From Desulfonatronospira thiodismutans ASO3-1 (GTDB lineage: Bacteria; Desulfobacterota; Desulfovibrionia; Desulfovibrionales; Desulfonatronovibrionaceae), in the NCBI RefSeq assembly GCF_000174435.1, contig NZ_ACJN02000004.1, positions 248,001 to 312,000 of the forward strand: DNA of 64,000 bases. Direction: 5' to 3'. The position numbers and the translations under genes are program-made. Within the stretch, counting starts at the first letter, position 1. Every line of letters begins with the position of its first letter. The notes under the pieces were generated by a model. The model made no database searches. It was not told the origin of the DNA and was given only the letters and a program-made list of their open reading frames with translations. This document shows positions 37,752 to 45,822 of this stretch, one piece after another.

Positions 37752-38017
37752 TAATTTTCCATGAAGTCTTGCTGTTCAGCAGTTCAGGGGTCCGTATCCG
37801 CCCCGGGTACTGCCCCGGGGGTAAGCCTGCAGAAAGGTCAGAAGCGTGACCATCGGCATTATCCCATTGCCGGGAACAGCAGAATTTTTTAAAAGTGCAG
37901 TACAATATATTATTCCTTAAAGCGAGAAAATCATTGTTTATCCAATATCATTTTTTTCGGCCATTGTCAAGTACTTTTTGCATATTATCAGAGTCTGCAC
38001 AAAAATTAAATTTCCTC

Positions 38018-38045
38018 TTGACTTTTTTGAAATTTATGGTATACT
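38018..38045 (+). promoter_or_regulatory. Promoter-like element 1 of the GCAGTA set
   Basis: TTGACT (38018-38023), 16-bp spacer, TATACT (38040-38045), followed by GCA, giving an inverted TACTGCA at 38042-38048. It is preceded by AAATTTCCTC, which is also found upstream of element 5. No gene follows closely. Confidence 0.5.
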
Positions 38046-38403
38046 GCACAGGACATTTTAAAGGCAGTATTAATCTTATAATCAATCTTACCCATCTGGA
38101 CAGTCAAAAGTTCTAGCGCAACACGCTGGAATTGTTATGTTTTTATAATACATAGCTGCCCAATTACATTTAACAGGTAACTGCATGAAATCACAAGTCT
38201 TTTTCTTCAACTATTAACAATTAACTGATAACTATTAACTCTCCAGTTACCCATAAGGAGGTGCACAAACAGAACCCGGCAAGAAAAACCATATGCCAAA
38301 AAAGTTGTTCATGGACCCCACCAAAAAACAAAAAGGAGGCAGAATGCATAACCTTCTCAGGGCGTGCCGCTCACTGCTGGAGGAATAAAGCCTCATGAAA
38401 TTA

Positions 38404-38628
38404 TTATTCTTTAAAACCGTGTGTGCGCAGCACCCGCCTGCCCGCTAAAATTCTGCAGGACAGCAAAGCGCATTTTAGTCGGGTGTGAAGCCTGAAGGCT
38501 TCCAGTGCCAGAGAAGATCTTTCCGGCTCGGGCAACTCTGTTGCACACCCCGGTGAAACCCGCTGCGCGGAGACAAAAGTCTGTTTCACGGGGCGAGCGG
38601 GCGGCTTTGCCGCTCACGGCCGGGGCAA
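38404..38628 (+). repeat. Dispersed GC-rich repeat (family E), copy 3
   Basis: Starts TTATTCTTTAAAACCGTGTG and runs through GCTAAAATTCTGCAGGACAG, GTGAAGCCTGAAGGCTTCC and GCCGCTCACGGCCGGGG. An insertion of about 60 bp (CGGTGAAACCCGCTGCGCGG and following) distinguishes it from copy 1. Confidence 0.85.
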
Positions 38629-38690
38629 ACAGCCCCCACAGACTCCCTGCGGCCCCTTTTTTAAAGCACCCCCCGCTTTTAAAAAAGGGC

Positions 38691-38719
38691 TTGACAAAAG
38701 CTGTAATCTGCAGTACACA
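38691..38719 (+). promoter_or_regulatory. Promoter-like element 2 of the GCAGTA set
   Basis: TTGACA (38691-38696), 17-bp spacer, TACACA (38714-38719), with GCAGTA at 38710-38715 overlapping the -10 region. Confidence 0.45.
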
Positions 38720-38828
38720 TTATTTTGCTAAACGATAAACCAGAGATCACCTCCTGAGATGAACATCAATTGCCACTTGTAAAGATATAATAACTTTAAA
38801 AAAACATCAATCAAAAACAAATTTCTAC

Positions 38829-38857
38829 TTGACAAAACGTGCAGTATTTAATATACT
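38829..38857 (+). promoter_or_regulatory. Promoter of the orphan clpP gene (element 3)
   Basis: TTGACA (38829-38834), exactly 17 bp, TATACT (38852-38857). GCAGTA is at 38841-38846 within the spacer, and AGTATTTAATATACT forms a near-palindrome over the -10. The predicted leader to clpP is about 87 nt. Confidence 0.7.
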
Positions 38858-38950
38858 ACTTCTTACACTTGGCAGGGGCATTTTTGAAAAGGGCTTGAAT
38901 ATCTTTAACGGGCAGGTGGTTCAGGCGTCTGCCGGCAAAAAGGAGGTCAG

Positions 38951-39592
38951 ATGAAATACACACCAATGGTAATCCACAGCGAAGGCAGAAACGAAAGATC
39001 ATACGATATCTTCTCCAGGCTTCTTAAGGACAGGATTATATTCATCGGGGTCCCGGTGGACGATCAGCTGGCCAACCTTGTCTGTGCTCAGCTGCTTTTT
39101 CTGGAATCGGAAAGCTCGGAAATGGAAATCAACCTGTACATCAATTCCCCGGGCGGTTCAGTCACTGCGGGGATGGCCATATATGACTCCATCCAGTACA
39201 TTTCTGCCCCTGTAGCAACCCTGTGCATGGGTCAGGCCTCCAGCATGGGAGCTCTGCTGCTGGCCGCCGGACAGAAAGGAATGCGCTATGCCCTGCCCCA
39301 CAGCCGGATACTTATCCATCAGCCCCTTGGAGGCTTTCAGGGACAGGCAGCTGACATCGACATTCATGCCCGGGAGATCATCAGGATCAAACAGGAAATA
39401 AACGCAATAATGGCCCATCACACTGGAAAAGACATGGCCACAGTGGAACACGACATGGACAGGGACTATTTCATGGGACCGGCAGAAGCAAAGGAATACG
39501 GAATCATCGATCATGTATTGACAACAAGGGCCGGGCTGGAAGGCCGACAGAGCCAGGACAAGGGGAGAAGTGCTAGAGCGGCAGCGGCATAA
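38951..39592 (+). CDS. clpP: Orphan ATP-dependent Clp protease proteolytic subunit
   Basis: 213 residues. The catalytic serine is in MGQASSMGA and the histidine in [15 protein letters not shown]; the oligomerisation text [20 protein letters not shown] is canonical. The start has a strong AAGGAGG site. The normal neighbours tig and clpX are absent, and the tail (after [11 protein letters not shown]) ends in an unusual RSARAAAA. It therefore looks like an additional, accessory ClpP, perhaps forming mixed rings or serving a stress or defence role. Chromosomal clpP elsewhere is assumed, not seen. Confidence 0.93.
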   Translation: MKYTPMVIHSEGRNERSYDIFSRLLKDRIIFIGVPVDDQLANLVCAQLLFLESESSEMEINLYINSPGGSVTAGMAIYDSIQYISAPVATLCMGQASSMGALLLAAGQKGMRYALPHSRILIHQPLGGFQGQAADIDIHAREIIRIKQEINAIMAHHTGKDMATVEHDMDRDYFMGPAEAKEYGIIDHVLTTRAGLEGRQSQDKGRSARAAAA

Positions 39593-39660
39593 GTTAATAT
39601 TATATTATATTTGATAACGTTTAAAATGTCAAGCAAAACCTGATATTATACGATTAAAAC

Positions 39661-39687
39661 CTGGTTCAGGTTGACCGCCTGAACCAG
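39661..39687 (+). terminator. Perfect 10-bp hairpin after clpP
   Basis: CTGGTTCAGG pairs with CCTGAACCAG across a 7-nt loop. There is no T-run, so termination is uncertain. It sits 24 bp before the ribosome site of the 30-residue gene and could act on that gene instead. Confidence 0.4.
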
Positions 39688-39720
39688 ACTGTTGCCGCCT
39701 CATGAGGCAGGGAGGACAGC

Positions 39721-39813
39721 ATGTCAAGACTTTTTACAACGAGAAACACCGTCCTGGTGCTCTGCATTCTTTATGTAATTGTAATCCCCTTTTGCGGCAG
39801 CTGCTCCATCTGA
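39721..39813 (+). CDS. 30-residue single-pass membrane peptide
   Basis: A strong ribosome site (GGGAGG, 5 nt from the ATG) precedes a short frame: a basic start (MSRLFTTRNT), a hydrophobic helix (VLVLCILYVIVIPF) and a cysteine-rich end (CGSCSI). The size and layout are like small membrane proteins or type I toxin peptides. Nothing in the sequence proves expression. It lies between a strong hairpin and the GC-rich repeats. Confidence 0.45.
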   Translation: MSRLFTTRNTVLVLCILYVIVIPFCGSCSI

Positions 39814-39863
39814 ATCTGCAACAGGCTGGGGTAAAAATTCAGGAGGCAACGCCTCCTGAACCC

Positions 39864-40040
39864 TTTATTCTTAAAAACCGTGTGTGCGCAGCACCAGTGT
39901 GAAGCCTGCAGGCTTCCCGTGCCAAACAAGATCTTTCTGGCACCCCAGTTGAATGCCCTGCGGGCTAGCTCATGAGCTATTCAACGGGGCAGGCTGGCAA
40001 CTCCGTTGCACACAGGCGGCTCTGCCGCTCACGGCCGGAG
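39864..40040 (+). repeat. Dispersed GC-rich repeat (family E), copy 4
   Basis: TTATTCTTAAAAACCGTGTG onward, with GTGAAGCCTGCAGGCTTCC, an inserted ACTCCGTTGCACACAGG and GCCGCTCACGGCCGGAG. It lacks the AAGCGCATTTTAGTCGG section of copies 1 and 3. An AGGAGGC/GCCTCCT hairpin precedes it at 39841-39857. Confidence 0.8.
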
Positions 40041-40071
40041 AAGTAGCGCCTCTTGAACTCTTTATTCTTTA

Positions 40072-40177
40072 AAACCGTGCGTGCGGAGCACCCGTGTGAA
40101 GCCTTAAGGCTTCCAGTGCCAGAAAAGATTTTTTGGCACGGGCAACTCCGTTGCACACAGGCGGCTCTGCCGCTCAC
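40072..40177 (+). repeat. Dispersed GC-rich repeat (family E), copy 5
   Basis: A short version directly after copy 4: TTATTCTTTAAAACCGTGCG, GTGAAGCCTTAAGGCTTCC, GGCACGGGCAACTCCGTTGC and GCCGCTCAC. It ends 15 bp before the metallophosphoesterase start. Confidence 0.8.
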
Positions 40178-40191
40178 TAAAGGAACAGATT

Positions 40192-40878
40192 ATGTCCCAA
40201 GAAGCAAAAATCCTTATCTGCGGAGACCCGCACGGCTATTTCGACTATGCAGCCAGAAGCGCCGAAGAACATGGTGCCCGGGCGGTGATCTTTGCAGGGG
40301 ATCAGTGCCCGCCGAGGCCCCTGGAGGAGATTGTGGCCGAAAGCGGATTCACCTGCCCTGTATACTACATCCTGGGTAATCACGATTCAGACCGCGAAGA
40401 GTGGCTGGTAAACCACTTAGGCATGCAGGAGCAGAACCTGCACTGCAGGACAGTGGAAATAGCCGGCATCAAAGTCGCAGCACTTGGCGGGGTGTTCCGG
40501 GCCTCAGTATGGCACCCCCGGCAGGAAAAAGCCCCCAGGTTCTACTCCAGGCAGGCCTTCCTGGAACACGCAAGGCCCCAGACCAGGTTCAGGCACTGGC
40601 TGCCCCGCAAGCACTGGACCACCATATTTCCGGAGGATATGGACGCACTCAGACAGCAGGGCAACGCGGACATCCTATTGTGCCACGAGGCTCCAACCAC
40701 TCACCGCCACGGGTTCGAGGAAATCGATCAGCTGGCTGCAGACCTTGGGGTAAAGATGATCATTCACGGCCACCACCACCGTTATTACCGGTCCGGACTG
40801 GAAAACGGCATACAGGTGACTGGCCTGGGCATTTCAGCAGATGGAGTATTTGCATTTTCCAGAGAGATTCTCGGTTGA
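40192..40878 (+). CDS. Calcineurin-like metallophosphoesterase
   Basis: 228 residues with the five metallophosphoesterase motifs: GDPHG (about 11-15), FAGDQ, ILGNHDSD, LLCHEAP and IIHGHHHRYY. It would hydrolyse a phosphodiester or phosphomonoester with a bimetal centre; the substrate is unknown. The ATG has AAAGGA upstream. It is the only plainly metabolic gene between the orphan ClpP and the VirD4-like ATPase, and a strong promoter-like element lies directly after its stop. Confidence 0.9.
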   Translation: MSQEAKILICGDPHGYFDYAARSAEEHGARAVIFAGDQCPPRPLEEIVAESGFTCPVYYILGNHDSDREEWLVNHLGMQEQNLHCRTVEIAGIKVAALGGVFRASVWHPRQEKAPRFYSRQAFLEHARPQTRFRHWLPRKHWTTIFPEDMDALRQQGNADILLCHEAPTTHRHGFEEIDQLAADLGVKMIIHGHHHRYYRSGLENGIQVTGLGISADGVFAFSREILG

Positions 40879-40900
40879 TCCATTCAGACATAGATTTTTT

Positions 40901-40929
40901 TTGTCAAAACAAGATTTGCAGTATATAAT
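40901..40929 (+). promoter_or_regulatory. Promoter-like element 4 of the GCAGTA set
   Basis: TTGTCA (40901-40906), 17-bp spacer, TATAAT (40924-40929), with GCAGTA at 40918-40923 immediately upstream of the -10. It lies 125 bp upstream of element 5 and may be a second promoter for the VirD4-like gene. Confidence 0.6.
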
Positions 40930-41025
40930 AATATGTTTTTTGATCATTTCGCAAAAATAAAAAAGATAATAAAAATAAAGACGATATACTTTCTGATGTA
41001 CAGGCACTCAACCTCAAATTTCCTC

Positions 41026-41054
41026 TTGACAAAATCAGCAGTTTATTGTATATT
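41026..41054 (+). promoter_or_regulatory. Promoter of the VirD4-like operon (element 5)
   Basis: TTGACA (41026-41031), 17 bp, TATATT (41049-41054), with GCAGTT at 41038-41043. The predicted start is about 35 nt before the gene at 41096. Confidence 0.65.
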
Positions 41055-41095
41055 GCATATACGTTCAAACCTGAAACCATACAAAGGAGAATTTT

Positions 41096-42577
41096 ATGAG
41101 CCAGAAAAAACATGACTGCAGGATGGGTTTCGTAGCTCACAATAACGGCCAGGGCCAGAGCAAAAAGAAGGGCGCTGGAAACAAAGCGGTCGCAAATCAT
41201 GTCGTGAGTTTTGACTCCGGCGACTCGGTGTCCATGGATGAGGCTGTACACAACCAGATAGTTTTCGGAAATACCGGCTGCGGCAAGACATCTTCAGTGA
41301 TTCTGCCTTCTCTGTCGAATCTTATGGCAAAGAAGATGGGTGGCCTCGTATTCGACATAAAAAATAACTTTACCCACCATGTGCGCAAACTGGCCCACAT
41401 TCACGGACGTCTCAAGGATGTTGTCGAGATAGGCTCCTTTGATTCCGCCTCTCCCGTCAATATTCTTGCAGGCCTTGGAGACAAGGAGATGGAAGAGACC
41501 CTGGACAGCATGATTGTAACCCAGTTCTCTGAAAGCAGAAACGCAGAGTGGATACATAAAGGAGCACGCATTACCAAACAGTGCGCCAGAGTACTTCGAG
41601 ACCTGGACAGGGCGATGCCCGGAAAGGGCTTTGCCCCCAGCCTGGCCCTGCTGTCCATGATGCTCAATGATGAAGAACTGTCAGGGCATATCTGGGAGCT
41701 ATGGAAGGAAAAGGTACAAGATACTGGGAACAGAAATGCAAAACTCAGTCAGGAGGTGGAGTCAGACAGATTCAACATTCTTATTTCAAAATCCATAAAG
41801 AACGACAAGAAAGATAAGGATATGGAACAACAGATTGCATGGAGACTGGCCGTACCAAGAAAGTTCCTGGACGGCTTCAGCGAGGGCAGCCTGGCGGACA
41901 ATCTTTCCGCAGACAGGGGAGACCCCCTGGACCTGGAGGAGCTTATCTTCAAACAGAAAAAGATTGTGGTGCTCAGATTTTCACCCAGATACGGCAGCCC
42001 CGGCACCAGGCTGGCCAGGCTGGTAAAGGAGATGTTTTACAATACAGTTTACAGCCGCTTCGGCGAACAGGACAAAAAAGATACCCAGGAAAAGGTGTTC
42101 AACATAATGGATGAGTTTCAGGACATTATAAACCTTGATGAAAACTCCAGCATGGACGATTTCAGCTGGATCTCCAAGTCCAGGGAGTTCGGGGTGATCA
42201 ATATCGCCGCCACCCAGACCATGTCCAGCCTGTACAGGTCAAAGGTGGAGTACAGAGTAAGAGCCATGCTGGCCAACTTCTCAACCAAGATCATCATGCA
42301 GACCGATGACCCGGCCACCCAGGAATGGGTCTCCAGGTGCTTCGCGACAAACCCCCTTTTAAGTGATCTTGGCCCGGCCGAGACAGCAGTCTTGAGGTTC
42401 AAGCTCCCGGAGCGCAGGTACGAAATGTATGTTGACTGCCTGCAAAAGGCCCATGACAGCTGCAAGGAAATGCTGGACAAGGCCCCTGCACCCCCGGCGG
42501 CAAAGGCATCGAAGAAAAAAGGCTTTAATGCGGATAAGCTCTACTCCAGAGTTACAAAGCATGTAATGGCGTACTAA
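41096..42577 (+). CDS. Soluble VirD4/TraG-like DNA-translocase ATPase
   Basis: 493 residues. Walker A is GNTGCGKT (58-65) and Walker B NIMDEFQD has D339-E340; the motif AATQTMSSLYR that follows is typical of type IV coupling proteins. The N-terminal transmembrane helices of VirD4 are absent, so the protein is cytosolic or peripherally bound. The C-terminus is basic (KASKKKGF). A ribosome site (AAAGGAG) supports the start. Two small genes follow in the same direction. No relaxase, pilus or mating-pair gene is present, so this may be a remnant of an integrative element or an ATPase recruited to a defence or plasmid function. Confidence 0.88.
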   Translation: MSQKKHDCRMGFVAHNNGQGQSKKKGAGNKAVANHVVSFDSGDSVSMDEAVHNQIVFGNTGCGKTSSVILPSLSNLMAKKMGGLVFDIKNNFTHHVRKLAHIHGRLKDVVEIGSFDSASPVNILAGLGDKEMEETLDSMIVTQFSESRNAEWIHKGARITKQCARVLRDLDRAMPGKGFAPSLALLSMMLNDEELSGHIWELWKEKVQDTGNRNAKLSQEVESDRFNILISKSIKNDKKDKDMEQQIAWRLAVPRKFLDGFSEGSLADNLSADRGDPLDLEELIFKQKKIVVLRFSPRYGSPGTRLARLVKEMFYNTVYSRFGEQDKKDTQEKVFNIMDEFQDIINLDENSSMDDFSWISKSREFGVINIAATQTMSSLYRSKVEYRVRAMLANFSTKIIMQTDDPATQEWVSRCFATNPLLSDLGPAETAVLRFKLPERRYEMYVDCLQKAHDSCKEMLDKAPAPPAAKASKKKGFNADKLYSRVTKHVMAY

Positions 42578-42676
42578 CCATCAGACAGGGCACAGGCGCG
42601 GATGTCCACGGACCGGGGTTATCCGCGACTGTGCCCTGCCAGACCCGGACACTGAACAAGAAAGGAGAAAGACACA

Positions 42677-42895
42677 ATGCACAACAAAGTCAAAGAAGTA
42701 CTGACTGTAAGGTATGCACACAGCGATGGCTGCGTGGCGGCCAAAATCAAGGAGTACCCGGGCTGTATGACCGAAGTCGACGACCTTGCCGACCTGGAGT
42801 GGAACCTGTATGACGCCCTGTCGTCACATACCGGCAGAACCATCCCTGAAGGCAGCATAACCTGGATATGGCAGGAAGTATCAGAAGACGACTGA
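42677..42895 (+). CDS. Hypothetical acidic protein, 72 residues
   Basis: A good AAAGGAG site precedes the ATG. The sequence (MHNKVKEVLTVRYAHSDGCV... ending WIWQEVSEDD) is acidic, with no membrane or known motif. It lies between the VirD4-like gene and another small gene, and all three appear to be one operon. I do not recognise it. Confidence 0.7.
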   Translation: MHNKVKEVLTVRYAHSDGCVAAKIKEYPGCMTEVDDLADLEWNLYDALSSHTGRTIPEGSITWIWQEVSEDD

Positions 42896-42915
42896 AAAAC
42901 CGGAAAGGAGGCAAT

Positions 42916-43311
42916 ATGAGCATTAAACCGGATTTAGGCATGAGAATGGTCAATGACGGAATTTCCAGAAACACGGTTCAGCATTTTTATGACTTTCGCC
43001 TGGACCACTTAAGCGTCCTTGGCAGGGGCAGGTATACAACCATAGCGGATACGCCCTACAAAGGCGAGATGCATGCCATGTCCCTTGATTTCAACCAGGA
43101 GCACCTGGAACAGATCCTGGACAGGGCACCTGCTGAAATTGCAAAGCAGGTGAAAGCCGAGCTGTCCAAAGACCCTCTTACTGCCAGAACCATTGAATTC
43201 AAGGGCGGGGTAACCATATCAGTACGCGCCGGCCTGGGCGAAATCCAGCAGTCGCTTTATGAGAACTTCGTCCCCCTCGTGGTGCAGGAAGTTCTGCAGC
43301 CTGACATGTAA
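42916..43311 (+). CDS. Hypothetical protein, 131 residues
   Basis: Starts at 42916 after an AAAGGAGG site. It is an alpha/beta protein with text such as QHFYDFRLDHLSVLGRGRYT and KGGVTISVRAGLGEIQQSL. It is the third gene of the VirD4-like operon, with 20 bp separating it from the second. No family is recognised. Confidence 0.72.
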   Translation: MSIKPDLGMRMVNDGISRNTVQHFYDFRLDHLSVLGRGRYTTIADTPYKGEMHAMSLDFNQEHLEQILDRAPAEIAKQVKAELSKDPLTARTIEFKGGVTISVRAGLGEIQQSLYENFVPLVVQEVLQPDM

Positions 43312-43419
43312 ATAAAAGCCAGCCCGGCCAAAACACATTTATTGCAGTCAACTAAAAGAAAGATCAACTGTTTCAGCATGTTGCTGATACACAAGTCTGT
43401 CATCTCATGAGTACGGCAC

Positions 43420-43725
43420 GGTCTACTCCCCTCCTCCTTAGGTCAAGGAGAGGCGGGAAGTAGAATGAACAGTCAAAGACACCAGAGAATTCTACTCCCC
43501 TCCTTGGTTAAGGAGGGGTCGGGGGTGGTTCGTTCAAAATGATCACTACCTTAAATCTCAGGCGGTAACGGACACTTCGCCACGTGCGCCAGTGAAGCAT
43601 CCCCTGAATGGTTAAGCACGGCCTGCTCCCCTCCTTGGTTAAGGAGGGGCCGGGGGTGGTTCGTTCAAAATGATCACCACCTTATAGCTCAAGCAGTAAC
43701 AGACACTTCACCACGTGCGCCAGGT
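43420..43725. repeat. Hairpin repeats with CAAAATGATCA tails (family B), two copies
   Basis: Two copies of the CCCCTCCTT-GGTT-AAGGAGGGG hairpin (about 43496 and 43627) are each followed by GGGGGTGGTTCGTTCAAAAT, GATCAC and a conserved tail ending near CACGTGCGCCAG. A third, degraded hairpin lies at 43428. A tail of the same family is at about 47452-47510. Confidence 0.85.
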
Positions 43726-43975
43726 ATCTGCCTGTAAAATGAAATGCACGCAGTGCCATACGAATCAGGAGTTCATCTGTATACGTGCCAAGATGCACCC
43801 GTGCCCAAAAAATTACATATACTTAAAATTTTGTTTTGACATCAGGATTCATCATTGTTAAGAACCCCGGAGCAAACACAACTATTATTTATTGAAATCT
43901 TGGGAAGCAAGGTTGCCTCTTCAGGGCAGCCTGATTCCGGTCAAGCCTCCCCACCCTTAACAGGATTGAGCCAGC

Positions 43976-44113
43976 ATGAAAAAATGCCCTTCCTGCAGAA
44001 ATCAGCTTGAAAACCGGCCTGCCGGTTCGGTTGACGATATTTCTGCACATCTCTTATCAAAGATAAAATGCAAACACAAAGGAAAGCAAAGGGCTACTCC
44101 GAAAACCACATGA
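43976..44113 (+). CDS. Possible 45-residue CxxC protein
   Basis: MKKCPSCRNQLENRPAG with an additional Cys-x-His pair (IKCKHKGKQ) is zinc-ribbon-like and basic. The ribosome site is weak. It may be real, but expression is not supported by context. Confidence 0.35.
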   Translation: MKKCPSCRNQLENRPAGSVDDISAHLLSKIKCKHKGKQRATPKTT

Positions 44114-44251
44114 TCATCAACCGATGATTAGACCTTTCACTTTTGTGACAGGTGGAACCAGATCAACCAATCCCCTTGCCACATGAAAAAGGATAAACTG
44201 TTACAGCATTTTCTTGTTTTAATCTACAACCTGTTTCAAGGAGGAAGATCG

Positions 44252-44575
44252 ATGCCAAAGGTTATTTTAAGCATGATAACACTATTTTTTGTGTTTATGT
44301 TGGCAGGCTGTTCAAGTGGACCTTCAGATAGCGAAGTAAAAAGTCTTTTAGAGGAAAAATATGAAGAGTATAATCAACAAGCTTCAATGATGCCTGATGC
44401 TCAAATAGAAGTCGATAGTATTGAAGTACACGAATGCAGTCAGTCAGAAAATCAGACAGGATATATCTGTACAGTAACAGTTGAAGGTTCTACTGGAGTT
44501 ACCGGAACTGGCAGCGAAACCTCAGATGTAAGATTTATAGAATCTGACAGCGGTGATTGGCGCATTGTTAATTAG
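44252..44575 (+). CDS. Small lipoprotein, unknown function
   Basis: 107 residues from the ATG at 44252 (AAGGAGGA site), with a lipobox LAGC followed by SSGPSDSEV. The mature part has a helix (KSLLEEKYEEYNQQ) and a beta domain with two cysteines (HECSQSENQTGYICTV) that could form a disulfide. The gene is AT-rich compared with most of the window, suggesting transfer. A longer reading frame from 44183 is rejected because the ribosome site fits the internal start. Confidence 0.8.
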   Translation: MPKVILSMITLFFVFMLAGCSSGPSDSEVKSLLEEKYEEYNQQASMMPDAQIEVDSIEVHECSQSENQTGYICTVTVEGSTGVTGTGSETSDVRFIESDSGDWRIVN

Positions 44576-44593
44576 CTTACTAATAAAATTTTT

Positions 44594-44764
44594 ATGGTTC
44601 AAGGGGCAGACGCCGCATATGGTTCAGGTCCGTTGGTCCTGTTTGGCATTTTGCAGATGATTTTAGGGCCGGTACTGATCCGGGTGACGTGCGAGATGGT
44701 CGCTGTTTTGTTCTCCATTAACAGTTCACTGGAGAAGAAAGATGGTGAGAAGTCTGCCGATTAG
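44594..44764 (+). pseudogene. Fragment of a DUF4282-type membrane protein
   Basis: A 56-codon frame resembling the C-terminal helix of DUF4282 proteins (LQMILGPVLIRVTCEMVAVLF and SINSSLEKK). There is no ribosome site, the N-terminal helices are absent, and the frame starts abruptly after the lipoprotein gene. It is probably a truncated relic. The family call is by eye. Confidence 0.45.
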
Positions 44765-44773
44765 CAAAAAAGG

Positions 44774-44793
44774 GGCAGGCTGGCGAGTCTGCC
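44774..44793. terminator. Hairpin flanked by A/T runs
   Basis: GGCAGGCT / AGTCTGCC, an 8-bp stem with a GGCG loop. A-runs flank both sides, so on the minus strand it would be followed by a T-run. It may end a transcript reading from either side. Confidence 0.4.
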
Positions 44794-45085
44794 TTAAAAA
44801 AGGAGGCGATAGGCGCTCTCAATAAGAATACAAACCAACCATGAAATAATAAATATCAGTATCTCTTCTGTTTCTTCAAGAGTGTTTGGCTGTTTTTGAA
44901 ATTTTTTCAATCTGGGAAAATTATAATGCGAAAAACGTCTTTCTGTTGTCTTGCCGGCCTGTTTACAGCCATCACCCAGCCCTCTTTTCTTGTCCTCCCC
45001 GGACACAAGCCAACCTGCCCTGTCCATTGACGACTGCGTGAGTATGTAAGTTTATCTATATAAATTACTTGTCAGGGAGCTCATT

Positions 45086-45817
45086 ATGAAACCAGCACAT
45101 TTTCTCGTCTATCTACTGTTTGCCTTTTTATTGGCCGGTTGCGCTGCTGGATATAAGGCGCCGGGGCCGGGGCAGCTCCTTCCTGATTATGATCCGAAAC
45201 TTTTTGGATACGAAATCCATGAACAATGGATGATGGAAGATGGCAGAGAGGTTATCCTTGCCGAAAATACATTTCTTTTCGCCTCAGATGAGTACGTTCT
45301 GAGAATAGGTCGAGCACGTGACAGAGGCCTGCTCGAATTGAAATTAAATGAAATCCACCGGGCAAAAATGTACAAACTGGACGACTTTTATGTTTATGAG
45401 GGGATCGGCAGGCATAGTGAAGATTGTCGATGGGTTGTAGAGATAGTACGCATCCGCGAAAATAGAGCACATCGAAATATTGTTGAGATAGGAGAAGACA
45501 GGAGGAAGCTTATCACCCGTAACGATGACGGTGACAGGCTTATCCTGGCTGTTATGGCCAGAGATCTGGACGACAGTGAATTCTGGGGGATTGAGCAACG
45601 CCGAGTGCGGAACCTTGCCCCCAATAGAATGGACTGGGAACACCTTGAATACTTCCAGGTGCAAGCTGCCAGGGCCTTCCAGGAGGCTGACAAAGGTAAG
45701 CATGAGCAGCAAGCACGCCAGGCTGTTGAAATGCAAAGAGTGGAAGGTATGGCTCCGGAGGGGACGGTGGAAGAGCCTGAAGATGATGGCAGAGTGATAA
45801 TAGACCTGGGGGATTAA
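45086..45817 (+). CDS. Lipoprotein, unknown function, paired with a membrane protein
   Basis: 243 residues with a lipobox LAGC near residue 18. The mature chain is mixed alpha/beta and highly charged, with an acidic C-terminal tail (EEPEDDGRVIIDLGD). I do not recognise the family. The next gene starts 5 bp after the stop, so both products likely act together at the envelope. Confidence 0.8.
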   Translation: MKPAHFLVYLLFAFLLAGCAAGYKAPGPGQLLPDYDPKLFGYEIHEQWMMEDGREVILAENTFLFASDEYVLRIGRARDRGLLELKLNEIHRAKMYKLDDFYVYEGIGRHSEDCRWVVEIVRIRENRAHRNIVEIGEDRRKLITRNDDGDRLILAVMARDLDDSEFWGIEQRRVRNLAPNRMDWEHLEYFQVQAARAFQEADKGKHEQQARQAVEMQRVEGMAPEGTVEEPEDDGRVIIDLGD

Positions 45818-45822
45818 GTATA

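Larger units (their letters stand above)
37752..38950. other. 1.2-kb non-coding region with promoter-like elements and repeats
   Basis: Apart from the elements listed separately, this stretch has AT-rich DNA and three unused Shine-Dalgarno-like sites (about 38258, 38334 and 38378) ahead of very short frames. A near-perfect 15-bp hairpin (GCCCCTTTTTTAAAG at 38652 against CTTTTAAAAAAGGGC ending at 38690) lies just before a promoter. No gene of credible length is present. Confidence 0.6.

Noticed and set aside
37895-38116. 73-residue plus-strand frame
   Set aside because: AT-rich, includes a promoter-like element, and no family or ribosome site.
38746-38760. Sequence like the 3' end of 16S rRNA (GATCACCTCCT)
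   Set aside because: Only about 11 bases match and no rRNA follows. On the other strand it is just a strong ribosome-like site with no frame after it.
44794-45027. 77-residue minus-strand frame
   Set aside because: No ribosome site and no known domain; low-complexity, and not supported by context.
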